Part shown: one piece after another, positions 42,488-55,537 of the stretch | Position numbering within the stretch: the stretch's first letter is position 1 | Layout: every line of letters begins with the position of its first letter | Assembly (NCBI GenBank): GCA_947471745.1 | Contig: CANJKZ010000545.1 | Location: 252,501-316,500 of the forward strand | Direction of reading: 5' to 3' | From: Closterium sp. Naga37s-1 | Taxonomy: Eukaryota; Streptophyta; Zygnematophyceae; Desmidiales; Closteriaceae | DNA length: 64,000 nt | Position numbers and translations under genes: made by a program | The notes under the pieces: model-generated | The model's database searches: none | The model's input: the letters and a program-made list of their open reading frames with translations, nothing else | Told to the model about the DNA's origin: nothing

Positions 42488-45400
42488 TCAAGAGGTGAGC
42501 AAGTGAGGCCAAGTAGGCACAAGTCCTAGCACAGTACAGAACTGCTGATGATCACAAGGCTGAAGTGCCTTGGTGAAGATATCAGCGGTGTTGGCCCGAG
42601 AGGCCACGTAAGCAAGGCAAAGCTGTCCACGCTGCTGCAACTCTCGAGCAAGGAAGTAACGCAGAGCGATGTGCTTCGTCCTGTGCTCCAGTCTGTGCTC
42701 CTGACACAAGGCAATCATGGCCTTGTTGTCGACGTACAGAACTGGAGGAGAACGAGGTGGCTCTCCCAAGTCGGTCAGCAGGTAGGTGAGCCAGCGTAAC
42801 TCCTGTGCAGCCATGGCCCCTGCGTAGATCTCAGCCTCACAACTGGAAATGAGAACAGACGACGAGCGGGTAGACCGCCAAGAAACAAATCCGGAGCCAA
42901 GACCGGAGGTGTAACCCTGTGACGATCGCTGCGTAGCCAATTCGTCAACCCAAGAAGCATCTGCGTGACCAGTGAGGACAACTCGAGCCCGTCCTCCAAG
43001 CACGAGCCCCATGCCCGACGTACTGCACAAGTAGCGCATCACCCTCTTAGCGGCCTTCCAGTGCTCTAGTCGGTATCTCCCGGGCGCAACGTAGCGTGCC
43101 AGGATGCTAAGAGGGCAAGCAAGGTCAGGACGAGTGCAGGTCATCAGGTACATGAGGCAGCCCACAAGCTCTGGATACGGGCCACTCGGCTCTACGAACT
43201 CATCCGAAGGCAGAGCTGAGAGCGAGTGACCGGTAGGCAGAGGAGTGGACTGTGGCGAGGAGTACGTGAAGCGGAAGCGCTGAAGGACCTGCCGCACCAT
43301 GTGTGACTGAGTCAGGGTAATGGTGCGCCGTGCTCTGTCCCGGGTGATCTGCAAGCCAAGATAGCTGCGCAACTCTCCCAGGTATGTTCACGTGTGTCTC
43401 TTCTGCAGCTCCGACTTCACGTGGGTGAGTCCCTAAGTGTCAGCAGTGGCAAAGACCAAGTCGTCGACGTACACGAGGATGTACAACGGCGACAGCGAAG
43501 TGTCGGTGCGAAGAAACAGCGACGGGTCAGCAGTCGAAGGAGCAAACCCAAGAGCCGCAAGCGTCGTCCTCAGTGTGTCGTGCCACTCATGAGGCGCCTG
43601 ACAGAGACCGTAGACTGGCCGCCGGAGGCTCCACTGGGTACCTGCAGGAAACGACCCAGTGAAGCCAGGTGGGCGGCACAGCCAAATCTCCTCGTGCAGG
43701 CTGCTTTGCAAGAAAGCTGTGCTGAAGTCAAGAGAGTGAAGCTCGTAGTCACGCTGAGCGGTGCCGTGCAGCAGAACCCAAAGAGTGGTCATCTTTGGGG
43801 TCGGGAAGAAGGTATGGAAGAAGTCAACTCCCTGTCGCTGACTGAAGCCTCGAGCAACGTAACGCGCCTTGAAGACAGGCGGAGAACCCGGCGGCCGCTT
43901 CACCATGAAAATCCACATGCCACTGACGATGTTCGCCCTAGGTGGGGGAACAGCGTGGACGTAAGAGCCTGTGGACTTCCAGAAAGCCATCTCTGCGTCC
44001 ATGGCTGACTGCCACTGAGAGGAGTAGGGACCCTCAACCGCCTCTGCGTAAGAGCGCGGGGTCGGGATGTTTGGTGCATCCGGGTCTCCCTCAGGTGCAA
44101 TCAGCATGGACACGAGATGAGGTACAGCAGCTGCAAAGCACTCAAAGTCCTCCTGCCTGTCCTCAAGGACGTCTGTGGCAAGAGCACACTCACCCTCGAC
44201 GGACGGAGGACAGACAGACCCTGACTCAACAACAAGACTAGTGGCGTAGTCAAGACGACAGCGAGCAGCAAAGTCGACAAGCTCAGCAACTAAGGCATAC
44301 GCAGCAGTGGATTCAAAGGAAGGGTCAGTGACAACAGTATCTAGCAGACGCATGACAGTAGGGCTGGCAGCACGAAGCGAGTCTGACTCCGGGTCCGGTT
44401 CGTCACCAAGGGAGGACGTAGGAGGAGAAGGCAGAGGGACACGCTGTGGAACATTGGAAGGACGAAGTGCCATAGTGTGCATGCCGGGGACAGGAGGAGG
44501 ACGCTCACGAAGAACCCGACGACCAGTGCGATCAGCGCGAACAGGCGAGGCAGGACGAGACGCAGGCTCACGACGCTCAGTAAGACCTCCTCTCTGCTCA
44601 GTGTAAGGAGAGGGAGTAGGCAGTGTGGAGCCAGGCTATAGCTGGAGACCAGTAGAAGACGGGAGGCTAAGAACCTAGCGAAGCGCTGAGTCAGGCGGCG
44701 GCAGAGACGACGGTGACGGTGGAGCGAAGAACAGGCGCTGCTGTGCAGTACCACCAGTACCTCCAGCTTCGGCAGCGCCAGGACCTCCAGTACTAGCACC
44801 TCCCGGACCAGCAGCTCCAGCACTACCAGCAGCTCCAGAACCTCCAGCTCCAGCACCTCCAGCGCCCGCAGTGCCTCCAGCTCGGGAAACTCCAGCACCT
44901 CCAGGACCAGCACCTCCAGGACCTGCAGCTCCAGCTCCGGGACCACCAGCCGTGACGCCTCCAGTGCCAGAGCCTCCAGCTCCAGCGCCTCCAGCTCCAA
45001 GGTCTCCAGCTCCAGTGTCTCCAACACCGGCACCCCCAGCTCCAGGGTCTCCAACTCCAGGGTCGACAGCACCAGCTCCAGTGCCACAAGAAGTAACACC
45101 CCCAGAACCAGCACCTCCAGCTCTAGTAGTACCACCAGTCCTTGCAGCTCCAGTACCTCCAGTACGAGCACCTCCAGAACCAGATTCACCAGCACCCTCA
45201 GCGCCTCCACGGCGAGTAGCTCCGGTAGCTCCAACCGCAGTACCTCGAGCAGTAGTACCTCCAGCAGCAGGACCTCCAACTCCAGCAGCACGACTCATGA
45301 GGCGGGCACGCCACGCAAGCTACTCTCGCAGCTGCTGTGGTGAGAGAGGCTCTCGTCGTGAATAGTGACCCAGAGGAACACCAGCAGACTCAGCACCCCC

Positions 45401-47773
45401 AGACCGGCACACCCTCTGGCTCAGCACCCCCAGGCTCCGCACTCGTAGGCTCAGCACCCCCAGGCTCAGCACCCCCAAGCTCAGCACCCCCAGGCTCCGC
45501 ACCCCCCAGCACCGTACGCACAAGCTCAGCACCCCCAGACGCAGCACCCCCCATTACCTCATTGACAGGCTCAACACCCCCAGACGCAACACCCCCAGCA
45601 GCACCACCCGTAGCAGCACCTGAGTCGCTAGTGACCTCCACAGGCTCAGCCAAGGGGAGTGGGTCTACCTGAGACACACCTGAAGGAGCAGGACCCTGAG
45701 GGGGAAGGGGGTATACCGGAGGGGGACCTGGAGCGAGGAAAAGCGGCGGAGGAGGGAGAGGGGCAGTGCGGTAGGGGAAGAGACGGTAGAAAGGAACCGA
45801 CTCGTCAAAGGTGACATCCTGAGAGGACAGAACACTGCGCGAGGTGGGGTGGTAAAACTGCCAGCCAGGCGTGTCAGTGGGGAAGCCGAGGAAGACAGAG
45901 GGCAGGGTGCGGGAGGAGAGCTTGTCCGCGGACGTATCGCGGACAAAGTCACGAGCACCCCAGACCCGGAACACCGACACATCGCCAACCTCTCCCGTCC
46001 AACGCAGTGTCGGCGAGGTCTCCGGCAAGGAGACACGAGGCCAGAGGTTGAGCTGCTGCGCGGCGTACCGGACCACAAACGGCCACAGAAAATGGGGAGC
46101 TGCTGCATGGATCAAGGAGGTACGAGCGATCTCCATGACCAAGCCAATGCGGCGTTCAGCAACCCCATTTTGCTGCGGTGAGGCCGGAAGCGTGAACGAC
46201 TGGAGGATGCCCTCCCCCTGACAGAAGGGCCGCAAGAGGTCGGAGGAGAACTCACCACCTCTGTCAGAGTGCAGACGCAGGACAGGGAGGTCCTGGCGGA
46301 ACCGCTCACGGAGCTGGAGACGAACTGCTCGGATCCAAGGGATCAGGACATCAGGGACCTCACCCTTGGTCCGCAAGGGGAAGACCGTGGTGTAACGCGA
46401 GTTGTCGTCGACAACCAGCAGAAAGTACCGCGCGCCGCTCTGTCCACGAACGCGGGCTGGGCCCCACACGTCCATGTGGAGGGTCTGCAGGGGAGCCTCT
46501 GTCGGGGGAAACGAGGAGTGAGGAGCGACGCACTGCCGCCCCTCGACGCAAGGAAGGCAGGACGACGCAGGCGAGGCAGGGAAGGGAGGGAGATACCTGG
46601 GAAGACCAGACACAAGGAGGCGACGGTGCTGCGGCGTAAGCGCCTCACGGGGACGCTACAGGTGCTGCTGTCTCTGGCCAGCGCCAGCGCCTCCGCCCCG
46701 ACCGCCACCGCCACCGACACCGCCGCCGCCACCCCCTCCGCCACCACCGCCTCCACCACCACTCCCACCGCCACCACCGACGCCACCACTCCCGCCACCA
46801 CTCCCTCCGCCACCACCTCCTCCTCCACCTCCTCCACCACCACCCCCCTTGGTGCCACCTCCGCTACCCTTGGCTCCCTTGCCCTTGCCGCTGCGGCGCC
46901 TCCCACTAGGAGTAGAAGCAGCACCAACAGACTCAGCACGAAGGAAGTCAACAGCAACGGCAGTAGCGTAGGAGGGGGCGAGGGGAGAGGGAGAGCACCC
47001 CTCAAAGCACTTTCTCGCTCGCTCTTCCACCGATCTCACTGTTGACCTCCTAGAGGAGCAGCTTCTAGCCGCCGAGACTAGCATAGTCACTGTAGGTGCT
47101 GCTCGTGCCACTCCTCGCACCCCCATCTTTGAGGGGCGCCACGAGCAGCACCTACAGTGACTATGCTAGTCTCGGCGGCTAGAAGCTGCTCCTCTAGGAG
47201 GTCAATAGTGAGATCGGTGGAAGAGCGAGCGAGAAAGTGCTCCCTGACTGAGCGAAGAGAGTCAGGGAGACGGGTCACTATGAAGTTGAGGGTCCAGTAC
47301 ATCGGAGGCGGGTTCTTAGCTAAGAACTCTTTGGGGAGGGCGACACGAAGGCGAGTGTTACTAGTGCGAAGGTGGGTGATAAGATCGGCAACTGTGGCAA
47401 AGGTGGACAGCTCAGGAAACAGGTAGGGCAGCATGAGGCGGCTAAGTGCAGCAGTGGCAGGGGAGGAGTATCGAGTAACTACAGCGTCGTACAGGGCCTT
47501 AGCGGTTTTGTGCTCGCCAAAATGCGTGAGTTCGGCTAACGGCAGGTGGTTGCGAACGGCTAGGCGAGCTGCAGCGTCACGAGTCTGCCACTGGGAACGG
47601 GCACTAAGCTCAGCTGTGGCAGTAGGAGCGACTGAGGCACCAGACGTGTGGTCAAAGAGGGAGACATTATCCTTGCTATCGCTCATTAGGAACAGCTGCA
47701 GGTCATCAAGCCAGGTCTCAAACTGAATCGGGCGGCCCTCAGTATCGAACGACAGAACGCTGAGGGTGGCCAT
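42488..47773 (-). pseudogene. gag-pol remnant of copia element 4
   Basis: Gag capsid region from ATG 47773 (MATLSVLSFDTEGRPIQFET...) reads into an inverted duplication at about 47140. It resumes as FEGCSPSPL with a Gly-rich tract (to 46647). A deletion then joins the gag tail directly to the integrase (LLVSGLPRYL), removing the zinc knuckle, protease and integrase HHCC site. Integrase catalytic core is 46613 to about 45600 (LHMDVWGPAR, LHSDRGGEF, QNGVAERRIG). The GAEPG linker, SPQQLRE followed by a stop, and RT with YVDD follow. Two in-frame stops lie just after YVDD: TAG at 43433-43435, and TGA about 40 nt further on in place of TGC. RNase H is at 42488-43372. Clearly inactive. Confidence 0.9.
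47007..47240. repeat. inverted duplication in gag of element 4 (101-bp arms, 32-bp loop)
   Basis: Left arm 47007-47107 is the reverse complement of right arm 47140-47240 with one mismatch; loop 47108-47139. The right arm is the normal minus-strand gag sequence (FLARSSTDLTIDLLEEQLL...). The left arm is the same segment copied in the opposite direction. Confidence 0.95.
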
Positions 47774-48534
47774 GGCTGATGGCTAGGGACTGACAGGGCA
47801 GAGCGATTGCAGGCAAGCAGCAGTAGCAGCAGCAGGAGCAGTAGAAGCAGCAGTGCATCAGTAGAAGCCGGTCCGCCAGGCAACTAGGCAGCGCGGCGCG
47901 GCTCATTAGGGCGGCGCGGCTCAGTAGGGCGGCGCGGCTTGGGCAGCGCGGCGCGGCTCGGGCGGTGCAACGCGGCTCGAGCGGTGTAGCGCGGATCGGG
48001 TGGTGCAGCGCGGCTCGGGCGCGGCAGGGCAGTGCGGCGCTGGTAGCTGCAGCAGCGTAGCAGTGGCTGCAGCGCTGGCAGGGCGGGGAGGCGGCGCGTG
48101 AGGCAGCAGGCGGCCTGCGGGGCAGCAGGGCGGGCGGCGCGCTGGGCGCAGCGGGCGGCCGGCAGGGCAGCAGAGCGGGCTGCGCGCATTGCGTAGCGGT
48201 CGGCCGCGGCAGCAAGGCGGGTGGTGTACAGAGCTACGGGGCAGCGTGACAGGCGGCGCGCTGCGTGTGGCAGGCAGCCGCGGCAGGGGCAGGCGGCGCG
48301 CGGGGCTACAGGCGGCGAGCGGGGCTGCAGGAGGGGCAACGCGCAAAAGAAAACGCGCGCTGCAGCAGTGGCGCGCGGCCAGCACGGGCAGCACGCAGGT
48401 GGCGTGCGCTAGGCAGTGCGACGCGGGGTAGGGCAGTGGGGTAACGCAGTAACCGCAGTCGGAATGGTGGGCCAGGAAAAAAAAAAGCGGTCCTACGAAT
48501 CTACTGCTCTTAATACCATGTTAAGATTAGTGTG

Positions 48535-48775
48535 ATCGTAATGGCAGCGGGCTCGCAATGGCAGCCGGCGCGTAATGGCAGCGGGATCGTAATGGCAGCG
48601 GGCGCGTAATGGCAGCGGGCACGTAATGGCAGCGCGCACGTAATGGCAGCGGGATCGTAATGGCACCGGGCTCGTAATGGCAGCGGGATCGTAATGGCAG
48701 CGGCCGCGTAATGGCAGCGGGCTCGTAATGGCAGCGGGCGCGTAAAGGGAGCGGGATCGTAATGGCCGCGCGTAA
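48535..48775. repeat. 17-bp minisatellite between elements 4 and 5
   Basis: About 14 copies of CGTAATGGCAGCGGGNN, where the last two positions vary (AT, CG, CA, CT). Begins directly after the truncated LTR of element 4 and ends at the first bases of the element 5 LTR. Confidence 0.93.
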
Positions 48776-48905
48776 TGTGAGAATAAGAACGAGGAATCAA
48801 TTGACTAGGAATGAGAAAGGTACAAGTATGAAACCCTAGAAACGCTGTACCCCCTATTGGCTACCCCACTACAGCCTACACAGGCTATATCATGTATGTC
48901 TGACA
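48776..48905 (-). repeat. 3' LTR of copia element 5
   Basis: 130 bp; contains AAACCCTA (telo-box on the sense strand as TAGGGTTT). Its first bases coincide with the minisatellite unit CGTAATG. Confidence 0.93.
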
Positions 48906-49140
48906 CACCCCCCATAGGCAAAGTGGGGGAGAACAAGAGGTCACAAGACCAGTCAAGCAAAGCAAAGTAAGCTCAGGGTGGATCACAACATCACCACACA
49001 TTCCGAGCACAAGTTTTAAGGCCACAAGGCCAGTTTACATGCAGGATTATAAATCAAAGTGAACAAGCAAGACAGTGATCACAACCTAGCAAAGGTAAGC
49101 ATGCAGGAGCAGGTATATATAGATCACAGTACAAGTAAAG

Positions 49141-52100
49141 TCAAGAGGTAAGCCAGTGAGGCCCGGTATGCACAAGACCTAGCATAGTACAGAAACGCTA
49201 ATGATCACAAGGCTGAAGTGCCTTGGTGAAGATATCAGAAGTGTTGGCCCGAGAGGCCACGTAAGCAAGACGAAGCTGACCACGCTGCTGCAACTCTCGA
49301 GCAAGGAAGTAGCGCGGAGCAATGTGCTTCGTTCTGTGCTCCAGTCTGTGCTCCTGACACAAGGCAATCATGGCCTTGTTGTCGACGTACAGAACTGGAG
49401 GAGAACGAGGCGCCTCTCCCAAGTCGGTCAGCAGGTAGGTGAGCCAGCGTAACTCCTGTGCAGCCATAGCCCCAGCGTAGATCTCAGCCTCACAACTGGA
49501 GCTGAGAACAGAGGATGAGCGGGTAGACCGCCACGAGACAGAGCCGGAACCAAGGTTGAAGGTGTAACCATGTGACGACCGCTGCGTAGCCAAGTCGTCA
49601 ACCCAAGAAGCGTTTGTGTGACCAGTGAGGACAACTCGAGCCCATCCTCCAAGCACGAGCCCCATGCCCGACGTACTGCACAGGTAGCGCAACACCCTCT
49701 TTGCTGCAGCTATGTGCTCTGGTCGGTGTCTCCCAGGAGCAACATAGCGCGCCAAGATGCTAAGAGGGTATGCCAAGTCAGGTCGAGTGCAGGTCATCAA
49801 GTACATGAGGCAGCCAACAAGCTCTGGATTCGGGCCACTCGGCTCTACGGACTCATCCGAAGGTAGAGCTGAGAGCGAGTGGCGAGTAGACAGAGGAGTG
49901 GCCTGAGGCGAGGAGTACGTGAAGTCAAAGCGCTGAAGAACCTGCTGCACCATGTGTGACAGAGTCAGGGTAATGGTGCGCCGTGCTCTGTCCCGGGTGA
50001 TCTGCAAGCCAGGATAGCTGCGCAGCTCACCCAAGTCTGTGCACGTGTGTCTCTTCTGCAGCTCCAACTTCACGTGGGCGAGTCCCTCAGTGTCAGCAGT
50101 GGCAAAGACCAAGTCGTCGACATACACGAGGATGTAGAACGGCGGCAGCGAAGTGTCGGTGCACAGAAACAGCGACGGGTCAGCAGTAGAAGAAGCAAAC
50201 CCAAGAGCCGCAATCGTAGTCCTCAGTGTGTCGTGCCACTCATGGGGCGCCTGGCGGAGACCGTAGACTGGCTGCCGGAGGCTCCAGGAGGAAACAACCG
50301 AGTGAAGCCAGGTGGGCGGCGCAGCCAGATCTCCTCGTGCAGGCTGCCCTGTAGGAAAGCAGTGCTGAAGTCAAGAGAGTGAAGCTCGTAGTCACGCTGA
50401 GCAGCAACGTGCAACAGAACCCGAAGAGTTGTCATCTTCGGGGTCGGGGAGAAGGTCTGGAAGAAGTCAACTCCCCGTCGCTGACTGAAGCCTCGAGCAA
50501 CGTAACGCGCCTTGAAGACAGGCGGAGAACCCGGCGGCCGCTTCACCCTGAAAATCCACATGCCACTGACGATGTTCGCCCCAGGAGGGGGAACCTCGTC
50601 GACGTAGGTGCCTGTGGACTTCCAGGATGCCATCTCTGCGTCCATGGCTGACTGCCACTGAGAGGAGTAGGGACCCTCTATCGCCTCTGCGTAAGAGCGC
50701 GGGGTCAGGATGTCTGGTGCATCCGGGTCTCCCTCAGGTGCAATCAGCATGGACACGAGATGAGGTACAGCGGCTGCAAAGCACTCAAAGTCCTCCTGCC
50801 TGTCCTCAAGGACGTCCGTGCCAAGAGCACACTCACCCCCGACGGACGGAGGACAGACAGACTCAGACTCAGCAACAAGACTCGCGGCGTAGTCTAGACG
50901 ACAGTGAACAGCAAAGTCGACAAGCTCAGCAACTAAGGCAGACGCAGCAGTGGACTCAAAGGAAGGGTCAGTGACAACAGTGGCCAGGAGACGCGTGACA
51001 GTAGGACTAGCAACACGAAGGGAGTCAGACACCGGGTCAGCAAGGGCAGGAAGAGAGGACGCAGGAGGAGACGGCAGAGGGACACGCTGAGGAGCAGTGG
51101 AAGGACGCAAAGCCATCTGGTGCGTGCCAGGGACTGGAGGAGGACGCTCACGCGAAGCACGTCGACCAGTGCGAACAACGCGAACAGGCGACGCAGGACG
51201 AGACTCAGGCTCACGACGCTCCGTAAGACCTCCTGTCTGACCAGTGTAAGGAGAAGGAGCAGGCAGTGGGGAGGCCGGCTGTAACTGTGACTCGGACTGG
51301 ACGGGCTGTGGACACTCTACGGAAGGAGCAGGACCAGTAGAAGGCGGGAGACCAAGAACCTGCTCAAGGAGCGGAACGAAGTACGGCAGCTGCCGCGCAG
51401 CACCTCCAAAACCAGCAGGGACAGCACCAGCACCCCCAGCGTCAGCTCCAACTCCTGCAGCACCAACAGCTCCAGCAGCACCTCCAGCAGCTCCAGTAGC
51501 GCCAACTCCAGCACCCCCAGGAGCACCGGCTCCAGCAGCACCTCCAGCTCCAGTACCTCCAGCTCCAGCTCCAGCAGGACCACCAGAAGCCCCAGCAGCC
51601 CTAGCAGCGCCAGGGCCAGCACCTCCAGCAGCACCGGGTCCAGTATTACCGCCAGCTCCAGCACCTCCAACAGCTCCAGCTTCAGCAGCACCACCAGGCC
51701 CAGCAGCTCCAGTACCTCCAGTACGAGCACCTCCGGGACCAGTGGCTCCAGAACCCCCAGCAGCTCCAGCAGCAGCAGGACCTCCAGCGCCCGTAGTACC
51801 ACCAGCTCCAGCAGCACGGCTCCAGTGGCGAGAAAACCACTCGCGCAGCTGCTGTGGAGAGAGTGGCTCCCGCCGGGACGAAGCACCCGAAGGACCTCTA
51901 GGTGCAGCACCTCCAGACTCCACACGCGCAGGCTCAGCACCCTCAGGCTCCGCACCCCCAGACTCAGCAACCCCAGGCTCAGCACCCCCAGACTCAGCAC
52001 CCCCAGGCTTCGCACGCTCAAGCTCAGCACCCCCAGGCTCCGCACGCTCAAGCTTAGCACCCCCAGACCCGGCACCCGCAGGCTCAGCACCCCTAGCAGC

Positions 52101-54879
52101 ACCAGAGTCAACAGCTACCTCGACAGGCTCGACTGCGTCTACCTGGGACACACCTAAGGGGGCAGGACCCTAAGGGGGGAGGGGGTCTACCGGGGGAGGA
52201 CCTGGCGCGAGGAAGAGTGGCGGGGGGGGGAGGGGGGCAGTGCGGTAGGGGAAGAGACGGTAGTAAGGAACCGACTCGTCAAACGTGATGTCCTGAGAGG
52301 ACAGAACACGGCGCGAGGTAGGGTGGTAAAACTGCCAACCAGGCGCGTCAGGGGGGAAGCCAAGGAAGACGCAGGGAACAGCACGGGAGGACAGCTTGTC
52401 CGCAGACAAGTCGCGGACGAAAGCTCGAGATCCCCAGACACGGAACGCAGACGCATCGCCAACCTTCCCCGTCCACCGCAGAGTAGGGGAGGTCTCCGGC
52501 ATGGAGACCCGGGGCTGGAGGTTGATCTGATGCGCTGCGTACTGAACCGCGAACGGCCACAAAAAATGGGGAGTAGCCGCATGGATCATGGACGTACGAG
52601 CAACGTCCATGACCATGCCAATGCGGCGCTCGGCAATCCCATTTTGCTGTGGAGAGGCTGGAAGCGTGAACGTCTGGCGGATGCCCTCCGCACGACAGAA
52701 GGCTCGCAGAAGGTCGGAGGAAATCTCTCCACCTCTGTCGGAGTGCAGACGCAGAACAGGAAAGTCCGAGCCGAAACTCTCTCTGAGCTGGAGACGGGCA
52801 GCGCGGATCCAGTCGATCAACACCGCAGTGACCTCACTCTTGCGGCGCAAGGGGAAGACTGTGGTGCAACGCGAGTAGTCGTCAACAACCAGCAGGAAGT
52901 AACGCTCGTGACCCTGTCCACGGACGCGGGCTGGGCCCCACACGTCCTTGTGGAGAGTCTGCAGCGGAGCCTCTGTCGGAGGAAACTCGGAGGAGTGAGG
53001 AGCGGCGCGCTGCCGGCCCTCGACGCAGAGAACACAGGTAGGGGCAGGCCCCGGAGGAAGGGGAGGGAGGGACCGGGGGAGACCAGAGACAAGGACACGG
53101 GAGGCCATGCCTCGGAGACGAGGCAAGGAGGGGTGACCAAGGCGGTGGTGCCAGAGGAGAGTCTGGTGAGACAGGAGGCGACACGAGCAGGGGGCAGACT
53201 CAGGACCAGACCGGGACGCTGCAGCAAACACCTGACCCGACGCAGCTACCTGACCAGACTCATCAACCGGAGGAGACACGGTAGTCAGGGTGTACAGGCT
53301 CGACCCAGGCTGACGGGTGAACGTGGCCAGGTGCCGGCGCGTCCGAGTACACGTACAGTGGGTCACCCGCTGACCTCCAGGAGTGAACTGGTCAACCCAC
53401 GCGTCCTGAAGGTCAGCTCCACTCACCAAGTTCGTGGAGAACGAGGGGAGGTGGAGGCCAGACAGAGAGCCAGACGGGACCGCCGGACACGGCAGAACCG
53501 TGGAGGAGTGTGCAAGGACCGGACCCCCAGAGGGGTCAGCCAGAGAGACTGCCACTGGCCGACTGAGCGGTGAGAGTGTGGTGCAGTCGCGAAAGAAGGA
53601 GCGGGAAGCACCCGAGTCAAGGGTGAAAGTGTGCAAGGCCGCAGCAGGCGTAGTACCAGAGAGAGCAGACTCACCAGCACCTGGAGGAGTGGACTCCCTA
53701 GCATCTAGAGCAGCAGCCTCACCGGCACCTGGAGCAGGAGACGCACCAGCACCTAGAGCAGCAGCCTCACCAGCACCTAGAGAAGCAGACTCTATACCTG
53801 GGTCAGGCGGCACACACAGGTAACAGGCACCCTCAGCACTAGTAGGCAATGCATACATGGCAGTGAGGATAGCATCATAGTCAAGAGCAAAGATATCTAC
53901 CCTCTGCCTAAGCAGCTCCACCCAGTCGGGGAGCTCAGCCGCGTCGCCAAACTCTGTACGCCAGGCGTCGCTCAGACGGGAGAAGCAGCGGGACTCTGTG
54001 TGACCAATCGTCCCGCAAGGCTGACCAGCCCGAGCACCAGTGCGAAGGATGTACGGGCAGCGAGCAGTACTCTCCACTCTGAGCGTACCACTCACGAAGT
54101 TGCTGGGGCGAAAGGACCGCGCGCGGACGCCGCTGCCGCTGCACCTAGTCACTACAAGAAGCTCCCGAACGACCCGCTCCAGGGTGACTCCCACCACGGC
54201 CACCCCTACAACCCCAACTAGCGTACCACTCACGTAGCTGCTGGGGCGTGAGGGACTCACGCGGACGTCGCTGGAGCTGCATCTGGCCACCGCCAGGAGC
54301 AGTAGTAGCAGGAGTAGCAGTAGCAGCAGCAGTAGGAGCAGTAACAGCAGTAGCAGCAGTAGCAGCGCGGCCACCCCTACAACCCCAACTAGCGTACCAC
54401 TCACGTAGCTGCTGGGGCGTGAGGGACTCACGCAGACGTCGCTGAAGCTGCATCTGGCCACCGCCAGGAGCAGCAGTAGCAGGAGTAGTAGCAGTAGCAG
54501 CTGTAACATCAGTAGTTGCAGTAGTAGCGCGGGCAGGGCAAGTGCTCACCAGTGGCGGCGACGGCGGGGCCGCGACGGCGGCAGGGGGCTCCGCGACAGC
54601 TGCTGCAGGGCGGGGCCGCGACTGCGGCAGGGGGGGGCTCCGCGGCAGCTGCTGCAGGGCGGGGCCGTCACAGCAGCAGGGGGGCTCCGCGGCAGCTGCT
54701 GCAGGGCGGGGCCGTGAAGGCGGCAGGGGGGCTCCGCGGTAGCTGCTGCAGGGCGGGGCAGGAGCGCGGGCAACAGCGCGGGGGACGGCGCGCGGCTCCC
54801 CAGGGCGCCGCGACAGGGCAGAGGAGGGGGCCGCGCGCGGCTCCCCAGGGCTCCGCGACGGGGCAGCGGGGGGTCGCAC
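49141..54879 (-). pseudogene. gag-pol remnant of copia element 5
   Basis: The gag tail carries QMQLQRRLRESLTPQQLREWYA twice and AVLSPQQLREWYA once. An expanded zinc knuckle (CPYILRTGARAGQPC then GTIGHTESRC) follows after a frame change near 54100. Protease LDSGAS and a complete integrase follow: HQTLLWHHRLGH...CVLC, KDVWGPAR, LHSDRGGE, QNGIAERRIG. TAG at 52170-52172 replaces a Gln codon before the linker. The linker has GAEP repeats and LSPQQLREWF. A deletion of about 10 nt near 50287 shifts the RT frame. YVDD and RNase H follow, and TAG at 49198 replaces a Gln codon near the end. No capsid-type domain precedes the gag tail. Confidence 0.9.
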
Positions 54880-55165
54880 GCGACTCCTTAGGGCGTCGCG
54901 ACGGGGCAGCGGGGGCCGCGCGCGGCTCCCCAGTTCGTCGCGACGGGGCAGCGGGGGGTCGCGCGCGGCTCCCTAGGGCGTCGCGACGGGGCAGCGGGGG
55001 CCGAGCGCGGCTCCCCAGGGCGTCGCGACGGGGCAGCGGGGGCCGCGCGCGGCTCCCCAGGGCGTCGCGACGGGGCAGCGGGGGGTCGCGCGCGGCTCCC
55101 TAGGGCGTCGCGACGGGGCAGCGGGGGCCAAGCGCGGCTCCCCAGGGCCTCGCGACGGGGCAGCG
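54785..55165 (-). repeat. 42-bp tandem repeat in the leader of copia element 5
   Basis: Eight to nine copies of the same GGCTCCC(C/T)AGGGCGTCGCGA unit as element 3. A second array of about 60 bp units (GCAGCTGCTGCAGGGCGGGGCC) lies at 54590-54760. Confidence 0.9.
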
Positions 55166-55537
55166 GGGGGCGACGCGACCGTCGACGGAGGGCGACGTGT
55201 GGGTCAGCGCCACGGGCTGCAGGGGCGCCACGCGGCTCGGCAGGGCAGCGCGCGGGCTGCAGAGGCAGCGCCCACGGGCTGCAGGGGCAGGCACGGCTGC
55301 AGGGGCAGTGCACGGCTACAGGGGCAGGCACAGCTGCTCGGGAGGGCAGCGCGCGGGCTGCTGAGGCAGATCCCACGGGCTGCAAAGGCAGGCACGGCTG
55401 CAGGGGCAGCACGGTCGCAGGGGCAGCACGCGGGCTGCAAGGGCAGCGCGGCCGCAGGGGCAGCTAAAAAGAAAAAAATCAGTTAGGGCAGGGCGGAACG
55501 TTCGCTGGGCCCTATGAACGATTCTGCTCTAATACCA

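Larger units (their letters stand above)
42128..48530 (-). mobile_element. copia element 4 (lineage I), decayed, 5' LTR mostly lost
   Basis: 3' LTR 42128-42260 (133 bp). The 5' LTR is only its last 12 bp on the sense strand, seen as TGTTAAGATTAG at 48519-48530, before a minisatellite. Primer site on the minus strand is TGGTATTAAGAGC. The GC-rich leader (47883-48430) has GCGGCGCGGCTC-type repeats. The left flank ATCGC (42123-42127) is the candidate duplication; its partner is lost. The coding region has a deletion, an inverted duplication and nonsense codons. Confidence 0.9.

Noticed and set aside
48535..48775. Regular array that might suggest a CRISPR
   Set aside because: Units are 17 bp with no spacers and variation limited to two positions; it is a minisatellite in a eukaryotic genome.
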